From Alphaproteobacteria bacterium (GTDB taxonomy: Bacteria > Pseudomonadota > Alphaproteobacteria > Rhizobiales > Xanthobacteraceae), in assembly GCA_037200445.1 (NCBI GenBank), contig JBBCGH010000001.1, positions 558,001-622,000 on the forward strand: DNA of 64,000 nt, in the 5' to 3' direction. A program made the translations under genes and the position numbers. Below are positions 28,284 through 36,044 of this stretch, piece after piece. Under the pieces are notes generated by a model. It was not told where the DNA came from, made no database searches, and was given only the letters and a program-made list of their open reading frames with translations. How positions within the stretch are numbered: position 1 is the stretch's first letter; the number at the start of each line of letters is the position of its first letter.

Positions 28284-29549
28284 ATGACAAATGGCGTTCG
28301 GCGGTTCTGGTCGGCGCTCGGGCCGGGGCTTGTCACGGGTGCGGCCGACGACGATCCGAGCGGGATCGCGACCTACAGTCAGGCCGGCGCACAGTTCGGC
28401 TTTGCGCTCACCTGGACAATGTTTCTCACGCTGCCGTTCATGGCGGCGATCCAGATCGTCAGCGCATGGATCGGCTGGCAGACGCGGCAAGGGCTTGCGA
28501 GCAATCTGGCGCGCCAACTCCCGGCGCCGGTGCTGCTCTCGCTTGTGGCGCTGCTGGTCGTCGCCAACACGATCAATATCGCGGCCGACCTCGCCGCGAT
28601 GGGCGAAGCCTTGAAGCTCGTCATCGGCGGGCCGCAGGTTTTTTATGCGCTTGTGTTCGGCGGCATCTGCCTCGTGCTGGAAGTCGCCATTCCGTATCAC
28701 CGCTACGCGGGAATCTTGAAGTTCACCGCGCTGGTGCTGCTCGTCTACGTGGCAACGGCGTTCAGCGTGAAGATCCCGTGGAGCGAGGTCGTGCGCGCGA
28801 CATTCATCCCGCAGGTTTCGCTCGACCGCGACATGATCCTGACCGTCGTGGCGGTGTTCGGTACCACGATCAGCCCGTATCTCTTCTTCTGGCAGGCCTC
28901 CCAGGAAGCCGAGGAGTCGCGGCTGAGCCATCGCCTGAAACACGCGAAAACCCCGAAGGGCGTCCACTTTCGCCACATCGCAAGCGATACGTGGGTGGGG
29001 ATGATCTTCTCGAACCTCGTCGCCTTCTTCATCATCGTCACCACGGCGGCGACGCTGCACACGGCCGGCGTCACCAAGGTCGACACCGCCGCACAAGCCG
29101 CGGAGGCACTGCGCCCGATCGCCGGCAACCTCGCGTTCTTCCTTTTTGCGATGGGCATCATCGGCACCGGGCTGCTCGCCGTGCCTGTGCTTGCCGGATC
29201 GGCGGCCTACGCGGCAGCCGAAACGTTCGGGTTGCGCGGCAGCCTTGAGCTTCCCGCGAGCCGCGCGCTCGGCTTTTACGCGATCGTCGGCGCGGCGACC
29301 CTCGGCGGCGCGGCGCTGACCGCCACCGAAATCGATCCGATCACCATGCTGTTCTGGTCCGCAGTCATCAATGGCGTCGCGGCGGTGCCGATCATGGTAG
29401 CGATGATGTGGATCGTGTCGCGGGGCGATGTAGCGCGCCAGCTTGCGCTCCCGCGATGGCTCAAGATTCTCGGCTGGCTTGCCGCGCTGCTGATGGCAGT
29501 TGCGGCAGCGCTGCTGTTCTGGTCGAGCCTCGCGCCGCCGCCCCGCTAG
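28284..29549 (+). CDS. Nramp-family divalent metal transporter, non-canonical binding motif
   Basis: This 421-residue protein has eleven hydrophobic segments of the APC/LeuT fold. Helix 1 reads GAADDDPSGIATYSQAG, where classical MntH/Nramp has DPGN; the helix 6 region reads TTISPYLFFWQASQEAEE, where classical Nramp has a Met-Pro-His metal site. It therefore belongs to the divergent Nramp-related branch and may not carry Mn2+/Fe2+; Mg2+ or other ions are possible. It follows the CDF gene by 160 bases. Its stop shares CTAG with the opposite gene's stop. Confidence 0.85.
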   Translation: MTNGVRRFWSALGPGLVTGAADDDPSGIATYSQAGAQFGFALTWTMFLTLPFMAAIQIVSAWIGWQTRQGLASNLARQLPAPVLLSLVALLVVANTINIAADLAAMGEALKLVIGGPQVFYALVFGGICLVLEVAIPYHRYAGILKFTALVLLVYVATAFSVKIPWSEVVRATFIPQVSLDRDMILTVVAVFGTTISPYLFFWQASQEAEESRLSHRLKHAKTPKGVHFRHIASDTWVGMIFSNLVAFFIIVTTAATLHTAGVTKVDTAAQAAEALRPIAGNLAFFLFAMGIIGTGLLAVPVLAGSAAYAAAETFGLRGSLELPASRALGFYAIVGAATLGGAALTATEIDPITMLFWSAVINGVAAVPIMVAMMWIVSRGDVARQLALPRWLKILGWLAALLMAVAAALLFWSSLAPPPR

Positions 29550-30283
29550 CGCGCACGGCCGTGCGCCATATCCTGCATCATCTCGAGCTGGATCTGCTGG
29601 ATTTCGGCGAGCCGTTCCCATTGGCGGGTGATGATGTGGTCGACCTTGTCGTGCAGGTGGCGGATTTCGAGTTCAGCCTTGAGGTTGACCTTGTAGTCGT
29701 TCTCCGAGCGCAGCCGGTCCTTCGCTTCCTGGCGCTTCTGGCTCATCATGATGATGGGTGCCTGAATCGCGGCGAGGCACGAGAGCACGAGATTGAGCAG
29801 GATGAACGGGTAGGGATCGAAGACCGCGCTTGCAGCGACCCACACGTTGAACGCCATCCAGACGATCAGCACCAGCGCGAACGCGCCGATAAAATTCCAG
29901 CTGCCGCCAAAATCCGCGACGACGTCGGCTGCCCGTTCGCCGAACGTGCGCACGTCCTCGTATTCTTCCTCGACGTTCTCCGAAACCGTCTCTTCACGCG
30001 CCAGGCTCTCCAGCACCTGCTTTTCAAGATCGGAGAGTTCGCCGCGTTCGCGCGCGAGCAGGTCGGTGACGTATTGGCTGCGATACGGCGCGGCGTGCTT
30101 GCTGCAAATGATCGAGTCGGCGTGCAGGTCCGGATGGTCGGCCAGCATGGTCTGCGCGATCGCCGGGCGGACCATGCCAAAGGCGCGCGGCGCACTCGCT
30201 TCCTTGCCGCAAATAGCGCATGGCGCGCGGCGCCGCGTGGATTTCGAGGAGGTGGTTGGCGGCGGCGTGTCCAGTTCGCTCAT
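29546..30283 (-). CDS. DUF1003 family membrane protein
   Basis: This 245-residue protein begins with a small Cys-containing segment (CAICGKEAS, later SIICSKHAAP) that could bind zinc. The DUF1003 core follows: ERAADVVADFGGSWNFIGAF, two membrane helices (about 131-150 and 156-178, with DPYPFILLNLVLSCLAAIQ the family hallmark) and a C-terminal charged helix IRHLHDKVDHIITRQWERL. Function is unknown. Its TAG and the Nramp TAG are the two strands of one CTAG. Confidence 0.85.
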   Translation of the reverse strand: MSELDTPPPTTSSKSTRRRAPCAICGKEASAPRAFGMVRPAIAQTMLADHPDLHADSIICSKHAAPYRSQYVTDLLARERGELSDLEKQVLESLAREETVSENVEEEYEDVRTFGERAADVVADFGGSWNFIGAFALVLIVWMAFNVWVAASAVFDPYPFILLNLVLSCLAAIQAPIIMMSQKRQEAKDRLRSENDYKVNLKAELEIRHLHDKVDHIITRQWERLAEIQQIQLEMMQDMAHGRAR

Positions 30284-30362
30284 GAGGCTTCTCTCGGTCG
30301 ACGTGATGCTCCCTCGGCGCGGACCTTAGCCGCGGCGACGCACACTGCAAGCGTCTCTCGGA

Positions 30363-31535
30363 TCAGGTCTCGACGATCCCCACGGTCGAGCCGGAGCCGG
30401 GCGCGCGGTGGCCGTGTGGCAATGCGAGATATTCCTCCGAGCGCATCTCGATCAGGCGCGAGGCGGTGCGCTTGAACTCGTTTGCCTCGTAGCCGTCGGT
30501 GGCGAGATAGAGAGCGGTCGGCTCGGCGGCCGCCGAGGCGACGAGCTTCACGCCGTTGTCGTAGAGCGTATCGATCAGCGCGATGAAGCGCTTCGCCTCA
30601 TTGCGCTGCGGATAATCCATCACCGGGACGTTTTCGAGGATGAGCGTGTGGAATTCACGCGCGATGCGCAGATAGTCGCTTGCGCCGAGCGGCTGTTCGC
30701 AGAGCTGGCGGAACGAGAAGCGCGCGACGCCGCGCGCGGCTTCCGGAACGCGGATGACGCGGCTCTTTGCCGCGATGTCGCACGGCTCGCCGGAGAGCGT
30801 GCCGGTCAGGCGCTGCCAGGCGTTGTCGAGCGCGACCTCCGCGTCCTCGTCGGCCGGCACGTACCAGACCGGCTGCGCCGAGAGCTTCTCCAGCCGGAAG
30901 TCCTTGGGCGCCGCGAGCCGAACGACATCCATGTGCTGATGCAACAGCGCGATGAACGGAACGAACAGCGCGCGGTTGAGGCCGTCCTTGTAGAGCTCAT
31001 CCGGCTCGACGTTCGAGGTTGCCACCACCACGACGCCGGCCTCGAACAGCCGGGTGAACAGCCGCCCCAAGATCATCGCGTCAGCAATGTCGGTGACGTG
31101 GAATTCATCGAAGCAGAGAAGCCACGCTTCCTCGGCAAGCGCAGCCGCGGTGAACCCGATCGGATCGTCGTCCGTGATCTCGCCCGACTTGATCTTCTGG
31201 CGATACAGGTGCACGCGCTCGTGCACGTCGGCCATGAACTCGTGGAAATGCGCGCGGCGCTTTCGCTTCGCGGCGCTCGCCGCAAAGAACAAGTCCATCA
31301 GCATGGTCTTGCCGCGTCCCACATCGCCGTGGATGTAGAGGCCCTTGATCGGTTCGGCGGGGCTGCTTCTCGCGAACAGCCAGCCGAGATGCGAGGATTT
31401 GCGCGACAGCCGGAGCTGCGCGAGCCGCTCCTCGAGCCGCGTCAGGCGCGCGGCGATCGCGTCCTGTGCCGCGTCGCGCTCGATCTCGCCCTCGGCGACG
31501 AGAGCGCGATACTGTTCGGTAACCGTTGAGGGCAT
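30363..31535 (-). CDS. zapE: Cell division protein ZapE (AFG1-like ATPase)
   Basis: This 390-residue P-loop ATPase is related to mitochondrial AFG1/LACE1; in E. coli ZapE acts at the Z-ring. Walker A is YIHGDVGRGKTMLMDLFF, Walker B is LLCFDEFHVTDIADA, and the sensor region is VVVATSNVEPDELYKDGL. The ATG at 31535 (MPSTVTEQYRALV) is preferred over a start 20 codons earlier. Proximity to mdh-suc is the common alphaproteobacterial arrangement, here opened up by the metal transporter genes. Confidence 0.9.
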   Translation of the reverse strand: MPSTVTEQYRALVAEGEIERDAAQDAIAARLTRLEERLAQLRLSRKSSHLGWLFARSSPAEPIKGLYIHGDVGRGKTMLMDLFFAASAAKRKRRAHFHEFMADVHERVHLYRQKIKSGEITDDDPIGFTAAALAEEAWLLCFDEFHVTDIADAMILGRLFTRLFEAGVVVVATSNVEPDELYKDGLNRALFVPFIALLHQHMDVVRLAAPKDFRLEKLSAQPVWYVPADEDAEVALDNAWQRLTGTLSGEPCDIAAKSRVIRVPEAARGVARFSFRQLCEQPLGASDYLRIAREFHTLILENVPVMDYPQRNEAKRFIALIDTLYDNGVKLVASAAAEPTALYLATDGYEANEFKRTASRLIEMRSEEYLALPHGHRAPGSGSTVGIVET

Positions 31536-31849
31536 CAGCTCGATTGAAAGGCGGGTGGTGTGCTGCGTCAGGTATGCCGCTGCGCGAGCCGGCATTCAAG
31601 TTTTTGTGTTCCGGCGCCGCGATTTTCGTGAACGGCCTGTTGTCGGCCGTGAAGTTTGCACTCACGGCCTACTTTGCGGCTCATTCTGCGCTCTCGGCGA
31701 CACAAACGATACACGCCCAATACAGTGACAATATCTGCGGCACGGGGCGGACACGTTTCACACGCGCCGATCACGAGCACTTCACGAATTCCGTGATTTC
31801 AAGCGCCTCGACGTGATTTCCTATTGATCGGCGCGCCGCGTATTTGCCT

Positions 31850-31943
31850 GTGCATCAGTCGGGCGACGAAGTCTCCGACGACGGAGTCGAAGAAGAAAAA
31901 AATTCGGCTTCAATCAACCAGACTCTCATTAGGAGATACGACA
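31850..31943 (+). promoter_or_regulatory. Conserved leader of the first tiny exported protein gene
   Basis: The 408-base gap 31536-31943 contains no supported gene. Its end carries GACGACGGAGTCGAAGAAG, ATTCGGCTTCAATCAACC and an AGGAGA ribosome site, the pattern found before the second and fourth genes (GACG, CGAAGAAAAGCACGACTTC, AGAAACC). The leader is therefore duplicated with the genes. A CTTCACGAATTCCGTGATTTC imperfect inverted repeat lies at about 31780. Confidence 0.4.
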
Positions 31944-32168
31944 ATGAAGAAGATTGCCCTGATCACCGCTCTTGTCATTGGAACCGGCTCGGTTGCGTTT
32001 GCCGAGGATGGTTTCGACCCGAACCTCGCCAACCGCTATCCGTCGTACGCGGCCCCGAAGGGCCAGACGATGACCACGCGTAATGTCGGGCTTGGCGGCG
32101 GCAACTGGACTGCGCAGCAGTCGCCGACCTTCGACCGCGCGAGCAACCCGAACGCAGGCGGCGTCTAA
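31944..32168 (+). CDS. Tiny exported protein 1 of a five-gene family
   Basis: This 74-residue protein has a Sec signal peptide (MKKIALITALVIGTGSVAFA, cleavage after AFA). The mature part is about 54 residues with FDPNLANRYPSY near its start and FDRASNPNAGG at the C-terminus, both shared with family member 2. AGGAGA is eight bases before the ATG. A terminator follows. No known domain; a periplasmic or secreted location is inferred. Confidence 0.75.
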   Translation: MKKIALITALVIGTGSVAFAEDGFDPNLANRYPSYAAPKGQTMTTRNVGLGGGNWTAQQSPTFDRASNPNAGGV

Positions 32169-32218
32169 GCGCCAAGTCGTCCCCCAGAACCGGCTCCCCC
32201 CGCGCCGGTTCACCCAAG

Positions 32219-32258
32219 AGCAGCCGGCCCGTCCCCCCGCGCCGGCTGCTCCTTTTTT
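32219..32258 (+). terminator. Terminator after tiny exported protein 1
   Basis: AGCAGCCGGC/GCCGGCTGCT hairpin followed by CCTTTTTT. The stem sequence is the same after members 3 and 4. The stretch 32259-32598 holds no supported gene. Confidence 0.85.
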
Positions 32259-32598
32259 GCGCGCCGCTTTTGCTTGTGTGACGAAACTGCGAACCAGGCT
32301 CCGTCAATCCCTGCCATAATCTATTCCGGCGCCGGATGGCTCAGCGTGATGCGGCCAGTGCATGCCTGAGTGCTGCTCCGGGCGGAGGCTGATGCCGTGA
32401 TATGCGCTTTCTTGCCTTGTATCGGGCATTTTTGAAAGAAATTGCTGCGCTTGGCGCTTGAGACAGCGTCGAGTGCGTCAATGATGATCCTTCATCACAA
32501 TTTGCTCACTGATCGCGCCGTTCTCGTGATTGGGAAAGGATGGCGGGCATCCTTAACTCCGGTTCATCGCCGGGGCGCAATATCCTCGACGATGGAGC

Positions 32599-32655
32599 CG
32601 CGAAGAAAAGCACGACTTCAAGAAACCAAACTTCAAACTTCGAGGAATTATTCAC
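32599..32655 (+). promoter_or_regulatory. Conserved leader of tiny exported protein 2
   Basis: CGAAGAAAAGCACGACTTC, AGAAACC, TTCAAACTTCGAGGAATTA and TTCAC precede the ATG. The stretch at about 33520-33592, before member 4, is nearly identical, which shows leader and gene were copied together. Confidence 0.6.
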
Positions 32656-33015
32656 ATGACCAAGACCAAGATCGCACTTGCCGCCCTGTTGCTCGCAGCG
32701 ACCAGCTCCGCGGCTTTCGCCCAGTTCGACCCGGATCTGTCGAACCGTTATCAGGGCTATGCTCAGCCCAACACCTACGGCTATTCGACTGCCGGCAAGC
32801 TGGGCGCCCTGCAGTCGGCACCGTCCGCCGCCATCCAGTCCGCGCCGGTCAGCCTGAAAAAGCACGGCAACGCCTACCTGCAATCCGCACCGGTTGGCCT
32901 GCAACAGCGTGACGTTGCGCTGCCGACGACCAGTGAGGGCTATTACGACGGCGTGCAGCAGTTCAACGCCGATCGCTTCGACCGCGCGTCGTCGCCCTAT
33001 GCGGGCGGCAACTAA
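32656..33015 (+). CDS. Tiny exported protein 2 of a five-gene family
   Basis: This is the largest member (119 residues). The signal peptide is MTKTKIALAALLLAATSSAA ending FAQ. The mature part has FDPDLSNRYQGY, three QSAP units (LQSAPSAAIQSAPVSL and LQSAPVGL), LQQRDVALPT and the C-terminal FDRASSPYAGG. It joins motifs that occur singly in the other members. GAGGA precedes the ATG. Member 3 follows after 31 bases without a terminator. Confidence 0.78.
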   Translation: MTKTKIALAALLLAATSSAAFAQFDPDLSNRYQGYAQPNTYGYSTAGKLGALQSAPSAAIQSAPVSLKKHGNAYLQSAPVGLQQRDVALPTTSEGYYDGVQQFNADRFDRASSPYAGGN

Positions 33016-33046
33016 GCAGCCAAAGCACGGGCAAGGAGTGACGACG

Positions 33047-33316
33047 ATGTTGACCAAGACACTTCTTGTCGCCGCGTTCGTGGCGGGTTCGGCCTCCCTT
33101 GCGGGGGCCGTTCCCTTCGATCCGACCCTCATCAACCACGATCCGGCGCCAGTCGTCGACGTGGCGGCGCGGACGTCAGCGCCGGTTCGTCTGAACGATA
33201 GCGAGCGCACGCCTCAGAGCAATGATGCCTGGAAGCTGCTGAATCGCCGTATCCCCGGCAATGCCGGCGATGCGAGCTACGGCGGTGACTGGGACGCGAC
33301 CTGGGGCGGTCCATGA
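33047..33316 (+). CDS. Tiny exported protein 3 of a five-gene family
   Basis: This 89-residue protein has the signal peptide MLTKTLLVAAFVAGSASLAGA, then FDPTLINHDPAP (the FDPxLxN motif), TSAPVRLNDSER, and a C-terminal GGDWDATWGGP that resembles the WYSWGGP of member 4. AAGGAG lies eight bases before the ATG. It is cotranscribed with member 2 and followed by the terminator at 33361. Confidence 0.72.
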   Translation: MLTKTLLVAAFVAGSASLAGAVPFDPTLINHDPAPVVDVAARTSAPVRLNDSERTPQSNDAWKLLNRRIPGNAGDASYGGDWDATWGGP

Positions 33317-33360
33317 GTTCCCTCGAACCGGCGCCCCCCTCCGCCGGTTCAAATGAGAAG

Positions 33361-33391
33361 CAGCCGGCCCCGCGCCGGCTGTTTCCTTTTT
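33361..33391 (+). terminator. Terminator after tiny exported protein 3
   Basis: CAGCCGGC/GCCGGCTG hairpin followed by TTTCCTTTTT; it is preceded by a second hairpin AACCGGCG/CGCCGGTT (33327-33350). It is a copy of the terminators at 32.2 and 33.9 kb. Confidence 0.85.
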
Positions 33392-33592
33392 GTGCAAGCG
33401 AACAGACGGACTTCAGAGCATTCGTCGATCACAAGTCATTCAAACTTGCGCCCCATCTCGTGATTGGCAACGTGCTCGACGCATCCATACCTCCAGCGTG
33501 TCGTCGGGACACAACGTGCTCGACGAAAAAGTCGCAAAGAACACGACTTCCAGAAACCAGAACCAGATTTCAAACTTCGAGGAGTTACTCAC

Positions 33593-33820
33593 ATGACCAA
33601 GACCAAGATCGCACTCGCTGCGGCGCTATTTGCAGCCACCAGCTCCGCGGCCCTCGCACAGGGCAACGACCATTCCCACTCAGCCGCCGCGCAGCACAGG
33701 AATGCTCGCGTACAGTCCGCGCCCGTGCTGCAACAGCGCGATGTCTCCTTGCCGACCGAGGGCACGCCGGCCGGACCGTTTTGGTACAGCTGGGGCGGCC
33801 CGACAAAGGGCGGCATGTAA
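33593..33820 (+). CDS. Tiny exported protein 4 of a five-gene family
   Basis: This 75-residue protein has a signal peptide almost identical to member 2 (MTKTKIALAAALFAATSSAA, cleavage after LAQ). The mature part is His-rich (NDHSHSAAAQHRN), then VQSAPVLQQRDVSLPTEG, matching member 2, and a C-terminal WYSWGGPTKGGM. The leader (TTTCAAACTTCGAGGAGTTA) is nearly that of member 2. Confidence 0.76.
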   Translation: MTKTKIALAAALFAATSSAALAQGNDHSHSAAAQHRNARVQSAPVLQQRDVSLPTEGTPAGPFWYSWGGPTKGGM

Positions 33821-33870
33821 GCCTTGAGGTCCCTCGAATCGGCGTTTCCCCTCCGCCGGTTCGAACGAGA

Positions 33871-33904
33871 AGCAGCCGGCCTTGCGCCGGCTGCTTCCTT
33901 TCTT
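33871..33904 (+). terminator. Terminator after tiny exported protein 4
   Basis: AGCAGCCGGC/GCCGGCTGCT hairpin followed by TCCTTTCTT; same stem as after member 1. Confidence 0.8.
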
Positions 33905-34038
33905 GTGCGGCATACGCAGAGGCATGCGAGGACGGAGGTCCGTCCATCCTGCGCGGCAACTGTGCGAAGGCTCCGGCCTGGTGTATCGTCAGACCACAAG
34001 GAACGTACCGCTCGGACGTTCAACTCGAGGACCCAACG

Positions 34039-34254
34039 ATGACCAAAACCAAAATCATGCTCGCCGCGGCGCTTGTGATAAGCACGGCAACTGCGGCACT
34101 GGCGGACTCCGCCAAGCGGCATCCGGCCTCCACCGCGGGCAAGTCGACCCCGGCGCGTGTCGAGCAGAGCCGCAACATGTCGATGATGCCGAACAGCAAC
34201 CTCATGATGAACGTGATGGACCGCGCGTCCTCGCCGTTCGCGTGCGGTGGGTAG
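34039..34254 (+). CDS. Tiny exported protein 5 of a five-gene family
   Basis: This 71-residue protein has the family signal peptide MTKTKIMLAAALVISTATAA (cleavage after LAD or ALA). The mature part is basic and Met-rich (KRHPASTAGKSTPARVEQS, SMMPNSNLMMNVMDR) and ends MDRASSPFACGG, the C-terminal motif of members 1 and 2 with an added cysteine. GAGGA precedes the ATG. A GCAGCCG hairpin follows. Confidence 0.72.
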   Translation: MTKTKIMLAAALVISTATAALADSAKRHPASTAGKSTPARVEQSRNMSMMPNSNLMMNVMDRASSPFACGG

Positions 34255-34297
34255 CGTTCGCGGGTAAGCTTGACTGGCGTTGTCGCCGGTCTCGTGC

Positions 34298-34329
34298 GCA
34301 GCCGGCCTCAGGTCGGCTGCTTTCGTTTG
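34298..34329 (+). terminator. Terminator after tiny exported protein 5
   Basis: GCAGCC...GGCTGC hairpin followed by TTTCGTTT, a diverged copy of the terminators in this array. Confidence 0.65.
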
Positions 34330-34435
34330 CAGCATGCCATTGCGGCAGGCGGCCGAAAGTTCCAGCAGAATTTGTCGCACTGCGATGCTCGACGTGCAGG
34401 CGAAGCTGCTCAGGACGGCGTAGCGGAGAAGAGGT

Positions 34436-34825
34436 CTACGCCGGCGCGCGGCACACCGCCTCGATGTTGTGCCCGTCGGGATCGAGCACAAAGGCGCCGT
34501 AATAATTCGCGTGATAGTGCGGCCGCAGCCCCGGCGCGCCATTGTCCTTGGCCCCGGCCGCCATCGCGGCCTTGTAGAACGCGTCGACCGCCGCGCGATC
34601 CTTTGCGGCGATCGCAATATGCATCGCCCCATCAAGCCCGCCTTCGCCGCCGATCCAGAAGTCCGGCTTTCCGCTCGGGCCAAAGCCGAAGCCGCACGCT
34701 TTCGCGTCGTGCTCATTCTGCTGCACTTCCATGATCACCAGGTAGCCGAGGGGGCTAAGCGCCTTTTCATAAAAGGCCTTCGACCGCGCGTAGTCCGATA
34801 CCGGAAAGCCGACATGATCGATCAT
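34436..34825 (-). CDS. VOC (glyoxalase/bleomycin resistance) superfamily protein
   Basis: This 129-residue single-domain protein begins MIDHVGFPVSDYARSKAFYE and ends FVLDPDGHNIEAVCRAPA, with the paired beta-alpha-beta-beta-beta pattern of vicinal oxygen chelate enzymes. Candidate metal ligands are His 4, a central His and the Glu of NIEAV. Substrate unknown. The start at 34825 is chosen because the frame upstream has no family resemblance. The gap 34826-35047 holds nothing recognised. Confidence 0.8.
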   Translation of the reverse strand: MIDHVGFPVSDYARSKAFYEKALSPLGYLVIMEVQQNEHDAKACGFGFGPSGKPDFWIGGEGGLDGAMHIAIAAKDRAAVDAFYKAAMAAGAKDNGAPGLRPHYHANYYGAFVLDPDGHNIEAVCRAPA

Positions 34826-35047
34826 GGATGCCCTCGTGGGTTGATGCGGCTCGAACCGTAGCGCGGATCGTGGATACGCAGAAATTATCTGACGCGCGCC
34901 AGCGAGAATTGCGGAACGAAATCCCGCAGGCGATGCAGCAGCACGGTGCACGCCGTACCTGGCGCGAAACAGCGCAAAGCGACAGGTTTGCTGACCTGAA
35001 GTCTCAGTCGGCGCGACCGAACACCGCGGAGGACGAGGCCGGCCGGC

Positions 35048-35830
35048 CTACACTTCCCGGTCGACCAGCGCAGCCTTGATCTCGGCAATCGCCTTGGCGG
35101 GATTGAGGCTCTTCGGGCAGGCCTGCGTGCAGTTCATGATGGTGTGGCAGCGGTAGAGCTTGAACGGGTCGTCGAGCGCATCGAGCCGCTGGCCGGTCTT
35201 CTCGTCGCGCGAGTCGATTATCCAGCGCCGCGCCTGCAACAGCGCCGCCGGCCCCAGATACTTCTCCGGATTCCACCAGTAGCTCGGGCACGAGGTCGAA
35301 CAGCAGGCGCACAGGATGCACTCGTAGAGCCCGTCGAGTTTTTCGCGATCCTCTTTGGACTGGCGCCATTCCTTCTGCGGGGTCGGCGACTCGGTCCGCA
35401 GATAAGGCTGTGTCGCCGCGTGCTGGGCGTAGAAGTTCGTCAGGTCCGGCACCAGGTCCTTCACCACCGGCTGATGCGGCAGCGGATAGATCGCGATCGT
35501 CTTGCTCTTGATTTCGTCCATGCCGCGCGTGCAAGCGAGCGTGTTCGCGCCGTCGATGTTCATCGCACAGGAGCCGCACACGCCCTCGCGGCAGGAGCGG
35601 CGGAAGGTGAGCGTCGGGTCGATCTTGTTCTTGATCCAGATCAGCGCGTCCAGGATCATCGGTCCGCAGTCGTGCAGGTCGACATGATAGGTGTCGAGGC
35701 GCGGGTTCTCGCCGTCATCCGGATTCCAGCGGTAGATGCGGTACTCGCGCGTCTCTTTGGCGCCAGCCGACTTCGGCCAGGCCTTGCCCTCGGTGATCCT
35801 GGAGTTTCGGGGGAGCGTGAATTCGACCAT
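35048..35830 (-). CDS. sdhB: Succinate dehydrogenase iron-sulfur subunit
   Basis: This 260-residue electron-transfer subunit carries a [2Fe-2S] centre ([16 protein letters not shown]), a [4Fe-4S] centre ([16 protein letters not shown]) and a [3Fe-4S] centre ([17 protein letters not shown]). It links SdhA to the SdhCD membrane anchor. [20 protein letters not shown] is the usual start. It is the last gene of the sdh operon and is separated from sdhA by a small basic ORF. Confidence 0.96.
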   Translation of the reverse strand: MVEFTLPRNSRITEGKAWPKSAGAKETREYRIYRWNPDDGENPRLDTYHVDLHDCGPMILDALIWIKNKIDPTLTFRRSCREGVCGSCAMNIDGANTLACTRGMDEIKSKTIAIYPLPHQPVVKDLVPDLTNFYAQHAATQPYLRTESPTPQKEWRQSKEDREKLDGLYECILCACCSTSCPSYWWNPEKYLGPAALLQARRWIIDSRDEKTGQRLDALDDPFKLYRCHTIMNCTQACPKSLNPAKAIAEIKAALVDREV

Positions 35831-35861
35831 GTCGTTCTCCGGGCCAACCTCGGCCCATCCA

Positions 35862-35996
35862 TTATCGCTTTGCGGTCTTGCGCTTGCGCTTCACCATCAT
35901 GCCATTGTCGGTCAGAACCTTCGCGACCGACGGCTTTCTTCCAGTCTTCCTTTTCGCGGTCTTCTCGGCTGCGCCTGCTTTCTTGCGTGCCGCCAT
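35862..35996 (-). CDS. 44-residue lysine/arginine-rich small protein between sdhA and sdhB
   Basis: An ATG at 35996 opens [20 protein letters not shown], then [20 protein letters not shown] and TAKR before a TAA at 35862. Almost 40 percent of residues are Lys or Arg, with a histone H1/AlgP-like AAKK flavour. It sits in the sdhA-sdhB gap (48 bases after sdhA, 31 before sdhB) and codes on the same strand. A nucleic-acid-binding role is only a guess, and it could be spurious. Confidence 0.5.
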   Translation of the reverse strand: MAARKKAGAAEKTAKRKTGRKPSVAKVLTDNGMMVKRKRKTAKR

Positions 35997-36044
35997 GATG
36001 GGCCTCCTCAATACACGCGTGCGGTCTTCTGTCGGACGCTCGCG

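Noticed and set aside
31526-31816. Plus-strand ORF of 96 codons in the gap before the tiny exported proteins
   Set aside because: No Shine-Dalgarno sequence, no signal peptide and no motif shared with the family; its start lies within zapE.
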